The notes beneath the pieces are model-generated. The model was not told the DNA's origin. It saw nothing but the letters and a program-made list of their open reading frames with translations, and searched no databases. The translations under genes and the position numbers were made by a program. A stretch of DNA of 64,000 bases from Spirodela intermedia (Eukaryota > Streptophyta > Magnoliopsida > Alismatales > Araceae), in contig LR746269.1 of NCBI GenBank assembly GCA_902729315.2, positions 5,363,501 through 5,427,500 on the forward strand. Direction: 5' to 3'. Below, one piece after another: positions 1 through 12,713 of this stretch; the first letter of the stretch is position 1, and each line of letters begins with the position of its first letter.

Positions 1-715
1 GGGGCCTAGACCTGCTTAACCAGTGCCATGGCGAGCTGACCGTTGGATTGAAGTACAATCTGGCAGATTCTGGGCTTCCGGGACATTGTCGGGCCGAGCC
101 CGTTTTCCTCCCGGGCCCTGTCTGTTGGCGCACCAACAGAGTCTCGAACAAAAGCCCACCACGCGGTGTTGGGGTTCAGATCTGGCGCTGACTCTGCGGA
201 GTGGATTATCTTCTCCACGCCACGTCGGATCCGACGCGTTCACTGGGTTTCTTGCCGTGTGAGGCAATCAACGGCGTTCGTCAGCCCCCGGAAACTTGGG
301 GCAGAAGTCAAAGGCCCGGACATTTTTTAGATGCCTATTTCCGCGTCTGATTCCGTTAGCCTTCAACCGATGCAGAGAACCCACAGCCAAAGAAGGTAAA
401 AATCCCAAAAAATAAGTTATAAAATAATCACTTTTTTTTCTATTTTTGGGTTTTTTTGTGAGAGGAAGGAACCCAGTCAATACCGCATTGGTTGGTTCCA
501 ACGGCAATTGTTACGGCGTTGACCGAAGGAACGCCTGTCGTTTTCCTGCCGGGGTGAGACCCTTTTCCTACCAGAATCCTCCGGGCCGAGTTCAGACCGA
601 AACCACGTGCCTCGCTGGTGGATTTCCGAGTCGTCGGCTCTGACTCACCTCCTCCTCCACAGCTTGTATCGCATTCGTTGCTGACGGCTATCCGCGTGGC
701 ACCCTCGCGCTCCCT
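1..715. other. Upstream region without a recognised gene
   Basis: I see no convincing gene here. Open frames exist on both strands but none shows a recognisable family or splice structure. The last 100 bases become pyrimidine-rich and lead into the TATA box and 5' leader of the PADRE gene, so the right-hand part is probably its promoter. Confidence 0.5.
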
Positions 716-721
716 TATATA
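716..721 (+). promoter_or_regulatory. TATA box of the PADRE gene
   Basis: TATATA lies 91 bases before the start codon at 807, followed by a CT-rich leader (about 725-792). This spacing gives a transcription start near 745-750 and a 5' leader of roughly 60 bases, ordinary for a plant gene. Confidence 0.6.
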
Positions 722-806
722 CCCTCCTCTCCATTCTCCTCCCACTTCACCATATCTCTCTCTTCTATTCTTCTCTCTCTTCTCTCTCTCTAGAATCTCA
801 CGTGAT

Positions 807-1382
807 ATGGGATCTTGCATGTCCGCCGGGGAGGGGAGCAGAGTCGTCAACGTGGCGCCGACGGCGAAGGTGATCGGCCTGAGCGGCGATCTGAGGGAGT
901 ACTCCTCGCCTATCAGCGTCGCCGAGGCCCTCGCAAAGGACCGCGCCGCCGCCTGCTTCCTCTGCAGCTCCGACAAGCTGTACTGCAACGACAACATCCC
1001 GGCCGTCGACCCGGAGGAGCCCCTCCAGCTGGGGCAGATCTACTTCGTCCTCCCCCTCGAGAAGCTCAGGGAGGCGCTGTCGCAGGGCGACATGGCGGCG
1101 CTCGCCGTCAAGGCCATATCCGCGCTGGCGGCGGCGGCGGAGGCCGACGGCCGGAGGCGGAAGATCAGAGTGGTGGCGCCGCCGGAGGGCGGCTGGGGGG
1201 AGGAGAATGAACAGGAGGAGATAAACGGATTCGCCGGAAAGAATGTCCGGCGGCCGCCGCCGCTCGCCATCCAGCGGAAGATGAAGAGGAGCGGATCCTT
1301 GAAGGGGAAGACTTCCTCTTACCGCCGGCAAAGGTCTTCCCGGGTGCGGCTCGGCACCATCCCGGAGTTCGTCTCAGAGTAG
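807..1382 (+). CDS. PADRE (DUF4228) domain protein, single exon
   Basis: An intronless 191-residue protein. It begins MGSCMS: glycine 2 with serine 6 fits N-myristoylation and cysteine 4 could be palmitoylated, so membrane anchoring is likely. The body matches the plant DUF4228/PADRE family: an early segment reading as the KVIGLSGDLREYSSPISVAE type, a CFLCSSDKLYCND block with several cysteines, and a QIYFVLPLEKL block. The C-terminal third is basic and serine/arginine-rich and probably disordered, ending near RVRLGTIPEFVSE, as in the family. PADRE proteins are often induced by pathogens and abiotic stress, but their biochemical role is unknown. I chose this start rather than the upstream in-frame region because it lies below the TATA box and gives the family's usual N terminus and length. 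Function is inferred from family only. Confidence 0.9.
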   Translation: MGSCMSAGEGSRVVNVAPTAKVIGLSGDLREYSSPISVAEALAKDRAAACFLCSSDKLYCNDNIPAVDPEEPLQLGQIYFVLPLEKLREALSQGDMAALAVKAISALAAAAEADGRRRKIRVVAPPEGGWGEENEQEEINGFAGKNVRRPPPLAIQRKMKRSGSLKGKTSSYRRQRSSRVRLGTIPEFVSE

Positions 1383-2046
1383 ATAGACAGATAGAAATTA
1401 TGAAAAAGCCCTAGAAATTAAACTTTATAACCTATTCTCTCCCCTTTTCTGTAAATCACACATTTTTTGCGAAAGCGAGGCCACAATTTTTTGTTGAAGA
1501 TTTAATATTTCTTAAGTCCATTTCGTCCATGCCCGATGGTCCGGGCCGGGCCTGAAGGCCAACCGTTAGGTCAGGGCGAACCCGGTTTGACAGCCGCAGG
1601 CTCAGTGGAGGGCCGAAAGGATGCCACGTGACAACCGGAGCCGAGCCACGGTCCAATAAGCCTGCTTGGTCGACTGTCGGCGACAGTTAAGGATACCGAA
1701 TACCGAGTACGGTATCCGTTATATGAGTGGGTAGACCCCGCTTTCTTGGCCGACAAGGCAGTACCGTGGGCTTCTAGACAGAGAGAATGTCAGAACCAGC
1801 CGCCGCCGAACTAGAATCTGTTGTTCCGGTGGTAGCCAATCAGTGCGCCGCAGTAACCTCTGTCGGGACACGGTAATCGTATACGCTTCTAGATTCCCTC
1901 TCTCTGTATGCCTGTCTCTCTCTCTCTCTCTCTCTCTCTTTTCTGTGGTTCCGCCCACCGGCGCCCACATTGGCGGGCGGAGAGGACCGAGAAGGCATTC
2001 AACTACTCCTCCTGCGTCGTCGTCAACGGCTGGAATGGTGGAGGGG
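1383..2046. other. Intergenic region with a CT tract
   Basis: No gene recognised. It contains the 3' flank of the PADRE gene, a CACGTG core near 1623-1628, and a pure CT tract at about 1916-1940. Confidence 0.5.
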
Positions 2047-2460
2047 GTCAACGGCTTCCTCCGCTTAGGGGAGGCTCTATTGCTCTCTCTCTCTCTCTCT
2101 CTCTCTCTCGTTTCTTCCCTAGGAACCATGAGGCAGTCAATGCCGTCCTCCACTTAGGGAAGGCTCCCATGTTCTCTCTCTCTCTCTCTCTCGTTTCTTC
2201 CCGGGGAACCACGAGGCGGTCAACGCCGTCCTCCACTTAGGGAAGGCTCCCATGTTCTCTCTCTCTCTCTCTCTCTCGTGTTTCTTCCCGGGGAACCATG
2301 AGGCAGTCAACACCGTCCTCCACTTAGGGAAGGCTCCCACGTTCTCTCTCTCTCTCATTTCTTCCCGGGGAACCACGATGCGGTCAACGCCGTCCTCCAC
2401 TTAGGGAAGGCTCCCATGTTCTCTCTCTCTCTCTCTTTATCTCTCGCTCGTTCTCTCGTT
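2047..2460. repeat. Tandem array, five units of 77-89 bp, each carrying a CT microsatellite
   Basis: A block of the form cacttaggga-aggctcccatgt, then (CT)n, then gtttcttcccggggaacca, then aggcGTCAAcgccgtcct recurs. The cacttaggga element or its variant begins near 2062, 2151, 2233, 2321 and 2398, so unit lengths are about 89, 82, 88 and 77 bp. Length differences come mainly from the CT run. The first unit is the most diverged. Each unit contains GTCAA, the complement of the W-box core TTGAC. Open frames on both strands are by-products of the repeat. Confidence 0.9.
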
Positions 2461-4139
2461 TTTTTTCCTGGTGAACGTGGGATACGTTGGTGTGGTGACC
2501 CAACACAAACCCCGCCGGGACTCCTCGTCCCTATACGGCGACTGTGGGCCATGAGAGAGACAGACAGACAGACAGACAGACCCGAATATCCGGTAAGATT
2601 ATTTCAGTTCTGGGGAGACCCGAAATCGGGTTTCAGATTGATATCGGTTTGAAATCGTGTGCGGATGCGTAAGAATCCCGCGGGATGAGTGGGCCACGTG
2701 ATAAAGAAAGAATACTCAATGGGTCCGCCACGTGGAAGTCGTTGGGCGGGAATCCCGGGGATTCTAGAGAAGCTTCCTTCATCGCTTCCTCCGTCGTAAC
2801 CCCGCCAGGCAGAGCTCCGGTGAGACCCGCTGGCGACAACCCCCCCGATCTCTCTGCTCATCGGAAAGGAGTCCGTCAGCGAACGTCCTAGCATGAGCTG
2901 GTGAGCTTCCAACGAGCGGCGGAAGGCGGCTCTTGTAGTTCTAGGGGATGGCAGAGTGGACTGGCGTTCGCCGATCCTCATTAGCAGATCGCCGGAGTCA
3001 TCTGATCTACGAAATCCACCGCCGGGCGCCTTATCAGTTCTCTGTTGGCGCTGCCGCGGCTTCTGGCCGGCATGTGCATGCCATAAACAGAATGTCAACA
3101 GATTTCCTTTCGTTCCCGGCAGAGAAAAGGTGTGTCAGAGCATAGATCGCTGTCATGGCGTTGGTTACTGGATTTGATCCACTGTACGCCGGGTTTTGAT
3201 CAATTCTCATTTAATTTGGCCGGTGAGCATTCTACCTCTTTTCTTTATTCTTCTGTCCCATTCCGCGTCCGCGTCTGTGTGGAAGAGATCTCAAGGAACT
3301 ATTCGACGTGTCTACGCCTCGTAAGATTCCATGGAATGAAGTCTCCTCCGACTTCGTTACTCCCTCGTACGGTGGAATTTTCGGAGATGTATTAGTACTT
3401 CCGACTCGCTGTCTCATGGTCTGAGGAAGAATTCTTTCATGGGCTGAATTGACCAACTGTTCCTCTTCGTAATCAGAGGAAGCACTGAATTTATAACTTT
3501 CTCTCCTTCCTGACCATGTCCTTATCGCGAACCACTGCTACACTTCCACCTAATTTGGCGCTTACAATGTCGATTCGTATTTTTTTTTCTCTCATGTTGG
3601 GGTTGGTCACTCTGCTTCCCTCAGCAGAGCTGCTATGGCGAATAGTTAATCCGGCCACCCCCTCCCTTCCATGGTGGGCCTACTTCTGCTTTCATATGCC
3701 TCCCTGTGAGCGGCGTGGATCTATATATCCATCCATGTACCGCCAGACTGGCTATTTCCCGTAAGATGCTCTCAACCTGTCCATGTTTATCCCCATTCGT
3801 TCCCGGATAATTCCCTAGGTGAAGCGCTTTCCCCTCTGAAGGCTCGGGAAAGGCGAAGAGGCCTTTCTCGAGGATTCACTCGAAACGGTTGGGAATGCGT
3901 GGGGTTTCAATTCAGTAAGGTGAGGACTTCTCTCCCTTGCCGTACACTTCTCCCCCCTGGAATGTGTGGGCGTTTCATGTTCTGGTGGTGCTCTTCCGGT
4001 TCATAGTGTCCGTTATGGCGCTCGCGCCATACTCTTTTCTGTTCTTGGAGGATTTTTATCTCGTCAGTTTCTGCCTGGCTCACCATCTTTTTTCTGTTTT
4101 CCGCTAACTCTTGGTTCTCAGCTTTCTGCGAAGATCGCT
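2461..4139. other. Region upstream of the DUF547 gene
   Basis: No complete gene recognised. It holds a (GACA)n run at about 2561-2581, two CACGTG/G-box-like sites near 2694 and 2729, and unexplained mildly GC-rich sequence. Non-coding first exons or missing N-terminal coding exons of the DUF547 gene may lie here; I could not place them. Confidence 0.4.
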
Positions 4140-7100
4140 ATGGCGGCTAATCATCTGGACAAGATCGGCGAGAATGTTGAAATCATGCTTGGAATCAGCG
4201 GCCCTTCGCATTCGTCTTCGGCCTCTCTCCACGCGAACTTCATGAGGTGATTCTCTTCATGCGTGAAGGTTTTTAGAATTAAACTCTAATTGTCATCTTC
4301 CCATTTCATGTTGAGAGTCCTGCATATGTCAGTTTTCGGAGGATGGGAAGGCCTATTTTTTATAATAATTTCCGGGGCTCCTATCACCCTCGATTTGAAT
4401 GTGAATGGAACAGCTACATCTACAATGTGATGAGAAAACAATAAAAGAAAAAAAGAAATAAAGAGGAGGTAGTAAAAGAGGGACGGAAAAAAAATAAAAT
4501 GTTTCCTAGTGTAGTCGACTTAAGGGTAGACAATTCAAAGAACAACCCAGTCAAGAAGATAAGTCATTATTTCCCAATTTTAAAAACTGAACCCCAATTT
4601 TTACAGCTCTCATTGGAGTTATAGATTACTGCAACTTTATGTGGTGGTTATGTTGTGATTATTTTCCATTTCAGTGACTGTAGACCACACGAAGCGAGGA
4701 TAAAGTTGTCTCCACGGTCCTCCCAGCTCTCTTTCTGTGTAAGCTTCATACTTTCTTCTATTATACAAAAAAATAACAGATTTTTATATGGGGTGCTAGA
4801 AACTATGTGAAATCTCCGCTGGATAATCAAAATCACGGTATAGGAACATTACAGCATCTGTCTGATAGTCCATGGAATTGGAATATTCTATGCCTTGTCC
4901 GGTGCTTGAGCTGCGTTCTTCCTTCACATTTAATTATTTTACTATTTTTTCTTATCTCAAAACGCTTATTTTGATGAAAAAAATTGTATGGCCGCACCTT
5001 CTATTCATTTGGATAATCCATGTAGGCTGGCTCCAATACCTCCACTGCATTAGAAGAAACTTCAACTCCAAAGGCTGTTCCAGTGCGTTTTATATTTTTG
5101 TGCATCGAAAGCTAAGATGGCAAAGTGATAGTTGAAACTACATGTCTTCATTTCCTTCATAATTTCCAATGATATTAAAAAACAGAAAATTGGATCTGCA
5201 TGAGAGAGATTTTCCCTAAAAGTGGCATTTTATATTACTTCTCGACTTTCGTAAAAATATTCTTGAAGAACAATCTTTAAGTATATAGTTTGGAAAATTA
5301 TGGTGTCTATTTTTTTTTCTCTCCTTATGATATTTTCTCCCCTGTAAACCGTTTGATCGAACCATGAGCTGATTCATATGTCAACTCATGCAGTTCATTG
5401 TCCATGTGCTTTTAAAATATCTCCTTCAAACAGCGATAAAACCAAAAAAATATATTTTATAGTTTTCATAAATGGCATGGTCAATTGAGGGTCCTATGAA
5501 TTATCTTTCTGGATATTTTTGGTACATAATTTCAGTATTTATGATGAATATATTATGATTCGCCATATGATTTTAGTTTATGCATTCTATGCTTGAAGAG
5601 ATTGCTTATGCGCCTTAGATCTTTGGAATTTGAAATATTGAAATATGTTTTCTATGCTTTCTGCAGCCTGCTACAGAACTGGTCAAAGAGATTGCAACTC
5701 TTGAGCTTGAAGTTTTACATTTAGAACGATATCTTCTTTCACTATATCGGGAAACGTTTGACCATTTCCAAGCCACCTCTCTGATTAAAGACCAAGTCCG
5801 CAAGCTCCCCTCAATATGTGGGACAGGGCCTTCCATAAGCCAAGGGGAGGATAAATCTAAACTAATGAGTTTGCATCTGCCATCTTCTCTCCCTAACTCG
5901 GCCAAAAGCAAATGGAACGAGTCACAGAGCGTTGAGGATATCCGTAGGAAGAGAGGGATTGAATTTCAAGACCTATGCTGCAAATCAAGTCATAATTTAG
6001 CTGATTCGAAAGATATACGTGTTCCTGCGGCGGGAAATAATTCAACTGTATGTGGATACATACTGAACCCTTATTTTCAATTAACACAATATTCCTTCGA
6101 AAGATATCGTCGGGTTTCTGAGCCTATAGGACCTGTGACCTGATTTTTCGCTTCTTAGACAAAAAAATAGGCTTTTTTTGTTCCCACTTTACATGAGAGA
6201 ATGAATAGTAAATATGTTGCAGCTGATTCAAACTAGGGAACTCGTTGTTAATGAGCTCTGTTCCTGCAGCCATATTTTTTACCTTTTTATATATATATAT
6301 TTCTCTTATTTCTAGCACTCTACTCTCCATCGAATTGAAATCAACTATTTAATATCTACTCTGTAATGTTAAGTACCGACGTTGGGAACTAAGTTTTTTG
6401 TAGTTTTATAGTTGACTGATCCTTTATCTGAAATACGAGTCTATATCTGCCGTCATTTAAGTTTTCCCGTGAAGTTTTGTATCTGAAAATGAGCCATGTA
6501 CTTTATGTCAACTCATACTCTATCGGAATGTGATAAGAAATGGAAATCTTTTATTGGAGATCTCGTGGCACTGGGATGCACAGTTGGATATTTAAACAGT
6601 GCATGGTTCACTTTAGTAGTTACCAGAGTGTTTTGATAATTTATTTCTTATCCTTTTTGGTTTATTTTTCAGGACTCCCCAACACTTTCTTCTGGTCGTC
6701 GCTGCCTTGCGGAATATCTTTGTTCTTCGCTAATTGATGGTGCTTCTGAATCCCCTTGCAAACTCTCTGAAGAGATAATAAGATGCATGTCTTCGATATA
6801 CATTAAACTTTCTGATCAGGCACCGCCTCAAATAGACTCGTTTGCCTCACCCACGTCATCGTTATCATCCTCAAGTGCCTTTTCTCTCCGGGATACAAAT
6901 GATCTTTGGAACCTAATGTTTCGTGATGGAGCTGCAATCGATTCTCGACGCTCAGAAGTGTTGAAGAACAAGCAAGGTCCATACACTGAACAGCTAGAAG
7001 TTCTGAAGCTTTGCGTAGATGGCGATAAATTTAACTATGCAGAAGCGATGCTGCAACGTTTCAAGTGAGTATCAACTCCATTCCGTTGACTTGTATGCCT

Positions 7101-8932
7101 CTTTCTTTTCTGTCTGCCCTAGTATATCTTTGTTATCATTTCCGTTGACTAAGGTCATCATATAATTGGAAAATGGCCATGGTGACTGCCCTAGTATATC
7201 CTTGGATTCGCTCGAGGGACTGTACTTATTGATTTTATGTGGGAATAGACTTCATGAGATTTGGTTTTGTTCAGGTTGGGTTTATGAATGAAGTGAAATC
7301 TGGCGTCGATTCTCTAAATGGGAATGATTATGTTTCAGGTCTTTGATCCATCGCCTGGAGAAGGTTAACCCAACAAAGATGGAGCATGAGGAGAAACTTT
7401 CATTTTGGATCAATGTTCATAACGCCTTGGTGATGCATGTATGTCTCTCCTCACCTCATTTTTTCAATCTTCCACCTCATTTTTTTGATATCCGTGATGA
7501 TACATTTTCCATTTTCTGCTCGTGATATGTTATAGGCATTTCTAGCTTATGGGCTTCACCAAAACTATATAAGAAGCACAAGTACAATCATGAAGGTGGC
7601 CAGTTGACAACAATATTCACATGTTGTATTCCATTTTTAGCTTAAACTAGAATATCCTGACGCCTCATTGATCTTTCTCATTCAGGCAGCGTATAACGTT
7701 GGTGGGTCTTCTGTAAATGCTTATGTAATTCAAAGATCCATTCTTGGATGTCAACCACATCGCCCTGGACCGGTATGTAATTCACATGATATATTCATCA
7801 CTTCTTTTAGGATTCCTTCGTTTTCGCGATCATTTGGGAGAAGCCAAATCTCACTTCCGCGCTTCTTTTCATTTCCAAGGCTGATAAGACCAGGCCGGCC
7901 CTCCCCCCATGTTCAACCATAGATTGAGTCCATGTTAGGTCATAGATTGAGTTCATTATTGGAAATATTTCCAAATTCAAAATTTAAGAAACTATATTCA
8001 CAAGGAACAATTCAAACGGCACTCTCTTGTCATTTCTCGTAGAAATAACGATTTTTCATATTTTTACAGCGAAAAAAAACAGAAAAACACATTGTGGTAG
8101 TCAAATATCTCTAAAACTAATTGCTTGCAAATGCCCTCAGTTTCCCTGAATAAATCTCACAGTTCTGGTTAATATTTTTGAACTTTATGGAGGAAAAAAA
8201 GATAAAATGACAATACATATTGGCTTTCTTCTTTCAGTTTAGGGTAAATTCATTAATAAAAAAATATATTCTTTCATTTTTGGTGTCGTTGCCGTTACAC
8301 ACTATAATCGAATCTTTTAATCTTTCATCGTCAAAATAGTTTTTTTACCGTAAATTGAGCTGCAATTCTTTAACTCTATACTCAGAGGCTACAGAGACTG
8401 TTTATGCGATCTGAGAAGTTCCACAAGGTTCACGAGAAGCACCCTTATGCACTCAGTAAGAGGGAGCCATTGGTCCATTTCGCCCTTTGCGTGGGAGCTC
8501 ATTCCGACCCAGCTGTACGAATTCCAATCCTCCCTCTTTCCCTCCTCTCTCTCTTCTCTCTCTCTCTCTAACGCAAAAGTGGGCAAAGAGATCTCATTAC
8601 CTGTTCTGCCCCTTGGCCGCAAATAGGTCCGGGTCTTCTCGTCCAAGAACATACTCAAAGAGCTTGAGCTCGCAAGGGACGAGTTTCTCCGCGCCAAGGT
8701 CTCAATCCACAAGGAAACCACGATACTCCTGCCCCAGATCCTGAGGCACTACGCCAAGGGCGCATCCTTGGATCTCCCCTCTCTCGTGGAGATAGTCCAC
8801 AACTCCATGCCCGAGCCTCAGAAGAAGGCCATCAAGAGATACGTCAGAGAAAACCCAGAGAAACGTATCCAGTGGCTGCCACACAGAGCAAGTTTCAGGT
8901 ACATGGTACACCAAGATCTGCTCAAAGATTAA
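4140..8932 (+). CDS. DUF547 protein with MIP1-type leucine zipper (N terminus unresolved)
   Basis: Supported exons are 5667-6047, 6673-7064, 7339-7438, 7536-7595, 7686-7772, 8386-8514 and 8627-8932 (stop TAA). All have GT-AG borders and join in frame to give 484 residues. The first of these carries the helical MIP1-zipper block (PATELVKEIATLELEVLHLE), typical of plant proteins annotated as ternary complex factor MIP1. The remaining exons form the DUF547 domain: HEEKLSFWINVHNALVMH, AFLAYGLHQNYI, AAYNVGGSSVNAYVIQRSIL, PLVHFALCVGAHSDPAVRVF, and a C terminus ending RASFRYMVHQDLLKD. A tentative first exon, 4140-4246, reads MAANHLDKIGENVEIMLGIS and resembles the stretch before the zipper block in relatives. 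It ends in phase 2, however, while 5667 starts in phase 0, so a small exon is missing or this exon is wrong. Family function is largely unknown. Confidence 0.8.
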
Positions 8933-9825
8933 GGTTTCTTCTCCAGGTTGGCCTCCGACCAATGGAAACCCTACTTCTTGTACATACATGGAAAGTATGT
9001 TCAGATCTGTGAAGAGGCCCAAACCTAGTTCAGAGTCGATCTTGGAAAGGATTCTATGGTGGGCTAGGTTTTTGAAAGCCCACCTCTGCCAAACCCCCTG
9101 CCGCCACAAGCAGGAGAATGCAATGTCTCATTCCAAGGGTTCTCAAAGAACGTGGCTGAGGAGTCATGGAGTGCTTCAAGGAGAGGTCGCTGGTTTCCTG
9201 TGCGTATGTTCTTCAAGCAGGTTCTCTCAATGTTCCCTCATTCCTATTTTATCTGAGATATAGTCCTGTACTTGATTGAAAGGCCATTCATTTCATCATC
9301 TTGGAATGCTGAAAACTGAACTCGAGAGCATGCAAATTCCTCTCATGGTTATGATAAAATACTCGTTTTTTATTGATTTTTATTGTACACAAAAAAAATG
9401 ATTCAAAGCCTACAGAACTTTTAATCAGCCCAAGTTATAAGTGGATAATGGAAAGAAAGTGAAAATCAAAATCACCCATGCATCCCACAGCGTTTCCAGC
9501 CATCTTTCATCCTCTGCACCACCACAGTAAGAATTCTGAGGGGAATTACATAGGAAAATTCTAGAACAAGACCCATACCTGACATTTGGCCCTTCTCAAA
9601 TGGTTTCCAGAGAATTCAAAGATCGGTGAACTACGATCGTCATAAGCTCCCGAGAATAACCTCGTAGCAGCTGTTCACAATTGGGGAAAGAAACACAGAA
9701 GCTCAGAACCCCAATTATTGTAAACTCTGAAAGAACTTTCTTAGAGTAAACCTGAACCAATTGACCATCACGAAAAACCCATATTACCAAAATTTATTGG
9801 AAAAAAGGAAAAAGCTTCTTCATAT
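8933..9825. other. Intergenic region between convergent DUF547 and MATE genes
   Basis: No gene recognised. It contains the 3' flanks of two genes that converge here. AT-rich stretches near 9360-9400 and 9790-9825 could hold polyadenylation signals for either gene. Confidence 0.5.
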
Positions 9826-12713
9826 TCAACTGATTCCGTCTGAATGGACACCAGCAGAACCTCCCCACACAGCTATCCTCTCCTTTGCTGATAAAACCTG
9901 AAAGATCAGGCATCTGATTATGAGGATGAAAATCTAGCATCTGGAAGGGGAGAGTTGGGAAAAAAGAGAGTCCCCACCTCTTTGTCCCAGTCGGTCCGCA
10001 AGGTGATTACTGAAAGAATGATGGTTTGCACAACAACCCCAATGATCACACCACCCCAAAGACCCTACTCAAGAAAAAAAAAAAAATTATTTTTATAAAA
10101 AAAATCATGATGAAATAGATGAGAGGAACATGATTTGAAAAATATGAGACGCAACATGCAGAAATTCTATTGAAGAGTAGGTCAAAATTCTGAAAAATGT
10201 GCATAGATTGAGTCTTCTGGGTATGAACAGATTGAATGCTGGGATGATTCCTGCTCTTACCTCCAGCCCTAGACCAAACTTGAACCCTAGTAGGGCACCA
10301 GGAGCTATCCCCAGGAGATAATAGCATCCAAGGTTTATGTAGGCGACTGTTGTCTGCCAGCCAGCGCCAACAGCAACGCCTGGGAACCCACACAACTCCA
10401 TCATCTCAGACTCAAGCAAGGTTCAAAGCCATACCATGATCCTATTATTATTTATGCATACATATTTTTCACATGTTTGTGCTTAAACTAGGTAGAGAAA
10501 TGAATATTCCCCTAGTTAACCTAGATCAAGGCCCTCTTAGTAGTGAACGGACCTGAGAGCACTGGCTGTACACTGGCAAGGAGAACAGTTGAACAAAGAA
10601 AAGGCGCCAGCCTCGTGACCTCCTCCCTCACCAGCTTGTCCCCTGTGAAGATGATGGGGAAGTCCTTCCTGGTGAGGAATATTAGGAGGGCAAAGGTTGA
10701 CTGGAGAACCACTGATATCATGATCACCACCAGCACTGAGAATCTGGCGGCCTTGGGGCGACCTGCTCCCAGCTCATTGGAGACCCTCACACTGGCAAAA
10801 TCATCACCAAAAATAGAGAGCAGCTCAAGAAATTTTTGCATGAAAAAAAAAATGGTAATTTCTTATGGAAATCTCATCAGGTATTTGAATTTTCTTAGGG
10901 GACTATAATAAATACTCACCTTATTGCTGCAATAAGTCCGAAGGGAATCATGAAAATCCATCCTTCCACATTCATACTGCACGGCTCAAAATAGGGGAGA
11001 GAGAGAGAGAGAGTAAGAATGTATGCGTGGAGCAAGAACAAGCTTTTTTGTGAAAGAACAGGGCTGCTCAGTTCAAACTTAGCTGGGCAATGAAAGGAAT
11101 AAGACCAAAGATTTTCCACAATTAAGCTTGTGATTTAACTATTTGATTAAATGTGGGATTTCCCTGAAATATTTTCATCCGAGTTCTAAGATTTTTGACG
11201 TAGAAAATTAATGCATGCTGAGATTATCTCCAAGAAAATACCCAAAAATGGTGAACAAGCAGATGAAGAACAAGTCAACGAACTTCTTCGGTTTTTCTAC
11301 ATTTATCTCCAAATACATGTGATGGAATGGAATAATTGAATCCCGTAGACATAATTCCGAAATTTTCCAAAACAGGGAAGAGCGCAAGAACAGATGCATA
11401 GATAGTTTCATAGATTTCTACTGTACGTTCGGACTTTGATTTAGATTTCAGTGACCGAGTTGACTGTAATTTTCTTACTTAGAAAAGAAATCATAAAGTG
11501 GAAAATTTCTCTTTGAGCTGGAAAATTTGGGTCAACCCGAAGAGATCCAGGAGCAGCAGTGATGCATCCAGTTCAGAGAATGAAATCTACATGATTCACA
11601 GGCGATCATCCTGGTCAAGATAATAATCTCCCATCCACAAGCTCACCAGATCGAAGCGGCATCCACAGCTATTTCTGGATTTTTCAAGAGCCCCGCTAAG
11701 ATGATCACAACCATGTAGATCCAATACTCCAGGCTGCATCCAGATGAATTATCAGGCACAATCCATTAATCTAGAGACAGAAAGAAAGAAACAGAGAGAG
11801 AGAGAGAGGACCATAGCATGACAGCAGAAGCAAGAGAGAGGCCCAAGAAGTTGGTCAGATCAGCGAAGGCGAGCCAGGAGAAACCAGTCCAGGAGTCCTT
11901 GCAGCAGCCGGAGACAACATAGGAGAGCTGCCCGGCGACCAAGAGCCACCAGGTGAAGTTCAGGGTGATAGCAGCGCCCACCAGGCCCGTCCCGAGCTTG
12001 ACGATGAACAGCCAGCTCAGTAGCAGGTGCAGGGCCAGAACGGCCGCGGAGATCCACATCATGACCATCACCCTGCTCTGGGCCTGCAGGAACTTCATGA
12101 TCGGGAAGTTAATGGCGAAGGCGAACAGCTCTGGGATCATCCACAGCGAGAACTTCCCCGCGAGCTCTGCAATCTCCGCGCTCTGCCCCAAGAGCCTGAG
12201 GATGGGCGATGCGAAGAGGTAGGGGACGGTGAGGACGGCGGCGGTGGAGAGGAGTATCACCCACGATCTCTGCATGTAGATCCCCATCATTCTGTGCTCC
12301 CCCGCCCCGAAGGCCTGCCCGCACAGCGTCTCCAGCGCGCTACCCATCCCCAGCTAGAGAGAGAAAGAGAGAGAGATGGAATTACAGGAGAGAGAGAGAG
12401 GGGGGTAGAAAGTTACCATGACGCCGAAGCCGATGCCGGAGATGACGAGGTTTTGGATGCCGACCGCGGCGAGTTCGAGGGTGCCGAGGTGGCCAACGAG
12501 GGTCTGGGTGACGGAGGACATGGAGTATTGGAAGATGGAGGTGAGGATGGCCGGCCCGGCGATGTACCAGATCAGATAGGCCTCTCGCCACACGTCTTCG
12601 CAGAACGAGCGCAGCGGCGCCGCCGTCCACCCGCCCCCGCCCGCCGGCGTGATCACCGCAGCTCCATCGTCCTTCTCCGGCAGCAGCGGAACCCACCCAT
12701 CCTCCGGCCCCAT
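9826..12713 (-). CDS. MATE efflux transporter, DTX (DETOXIFICATION) family, DTX29-like
   Basis: Eight exons in transcript order: 12713-12417, 12353-11812, 11733-11647, 10976-10920, 10791-10553, 10379-10261, 10064-9978 and 9897-9826. They join in frame to give 499 residues, normal for plant MATE carriers. The acidic and glycine-rich N terminus begins [16 protein letters not shown]. Family hallmarks are [18 protein letters not shown], the [14 protein letters not shown] signature in exon 2, MLCLEYW across the exon 2/3 junction, [26 protein letters not shown] and the late [21 protein letters not shown] block. Hydrophobic content fits twelve membrane segments. The family exports organic compounds by cation antiport at the vacuole or plasma membrane; the substrate here is unknown. 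Intron 1 runs into a CT tract soon after its donor. A broken copy of exon 1 lies at about 23.3 kb on the other strand. Confidence 0.93.

Noticed and set aside
2047-2460. Possible CRISPR-like array
   Set aside because: Units are joined directly without unique spacers, vary through microsatellite length, and the genome is eukaryotic. It is a minisatellite.
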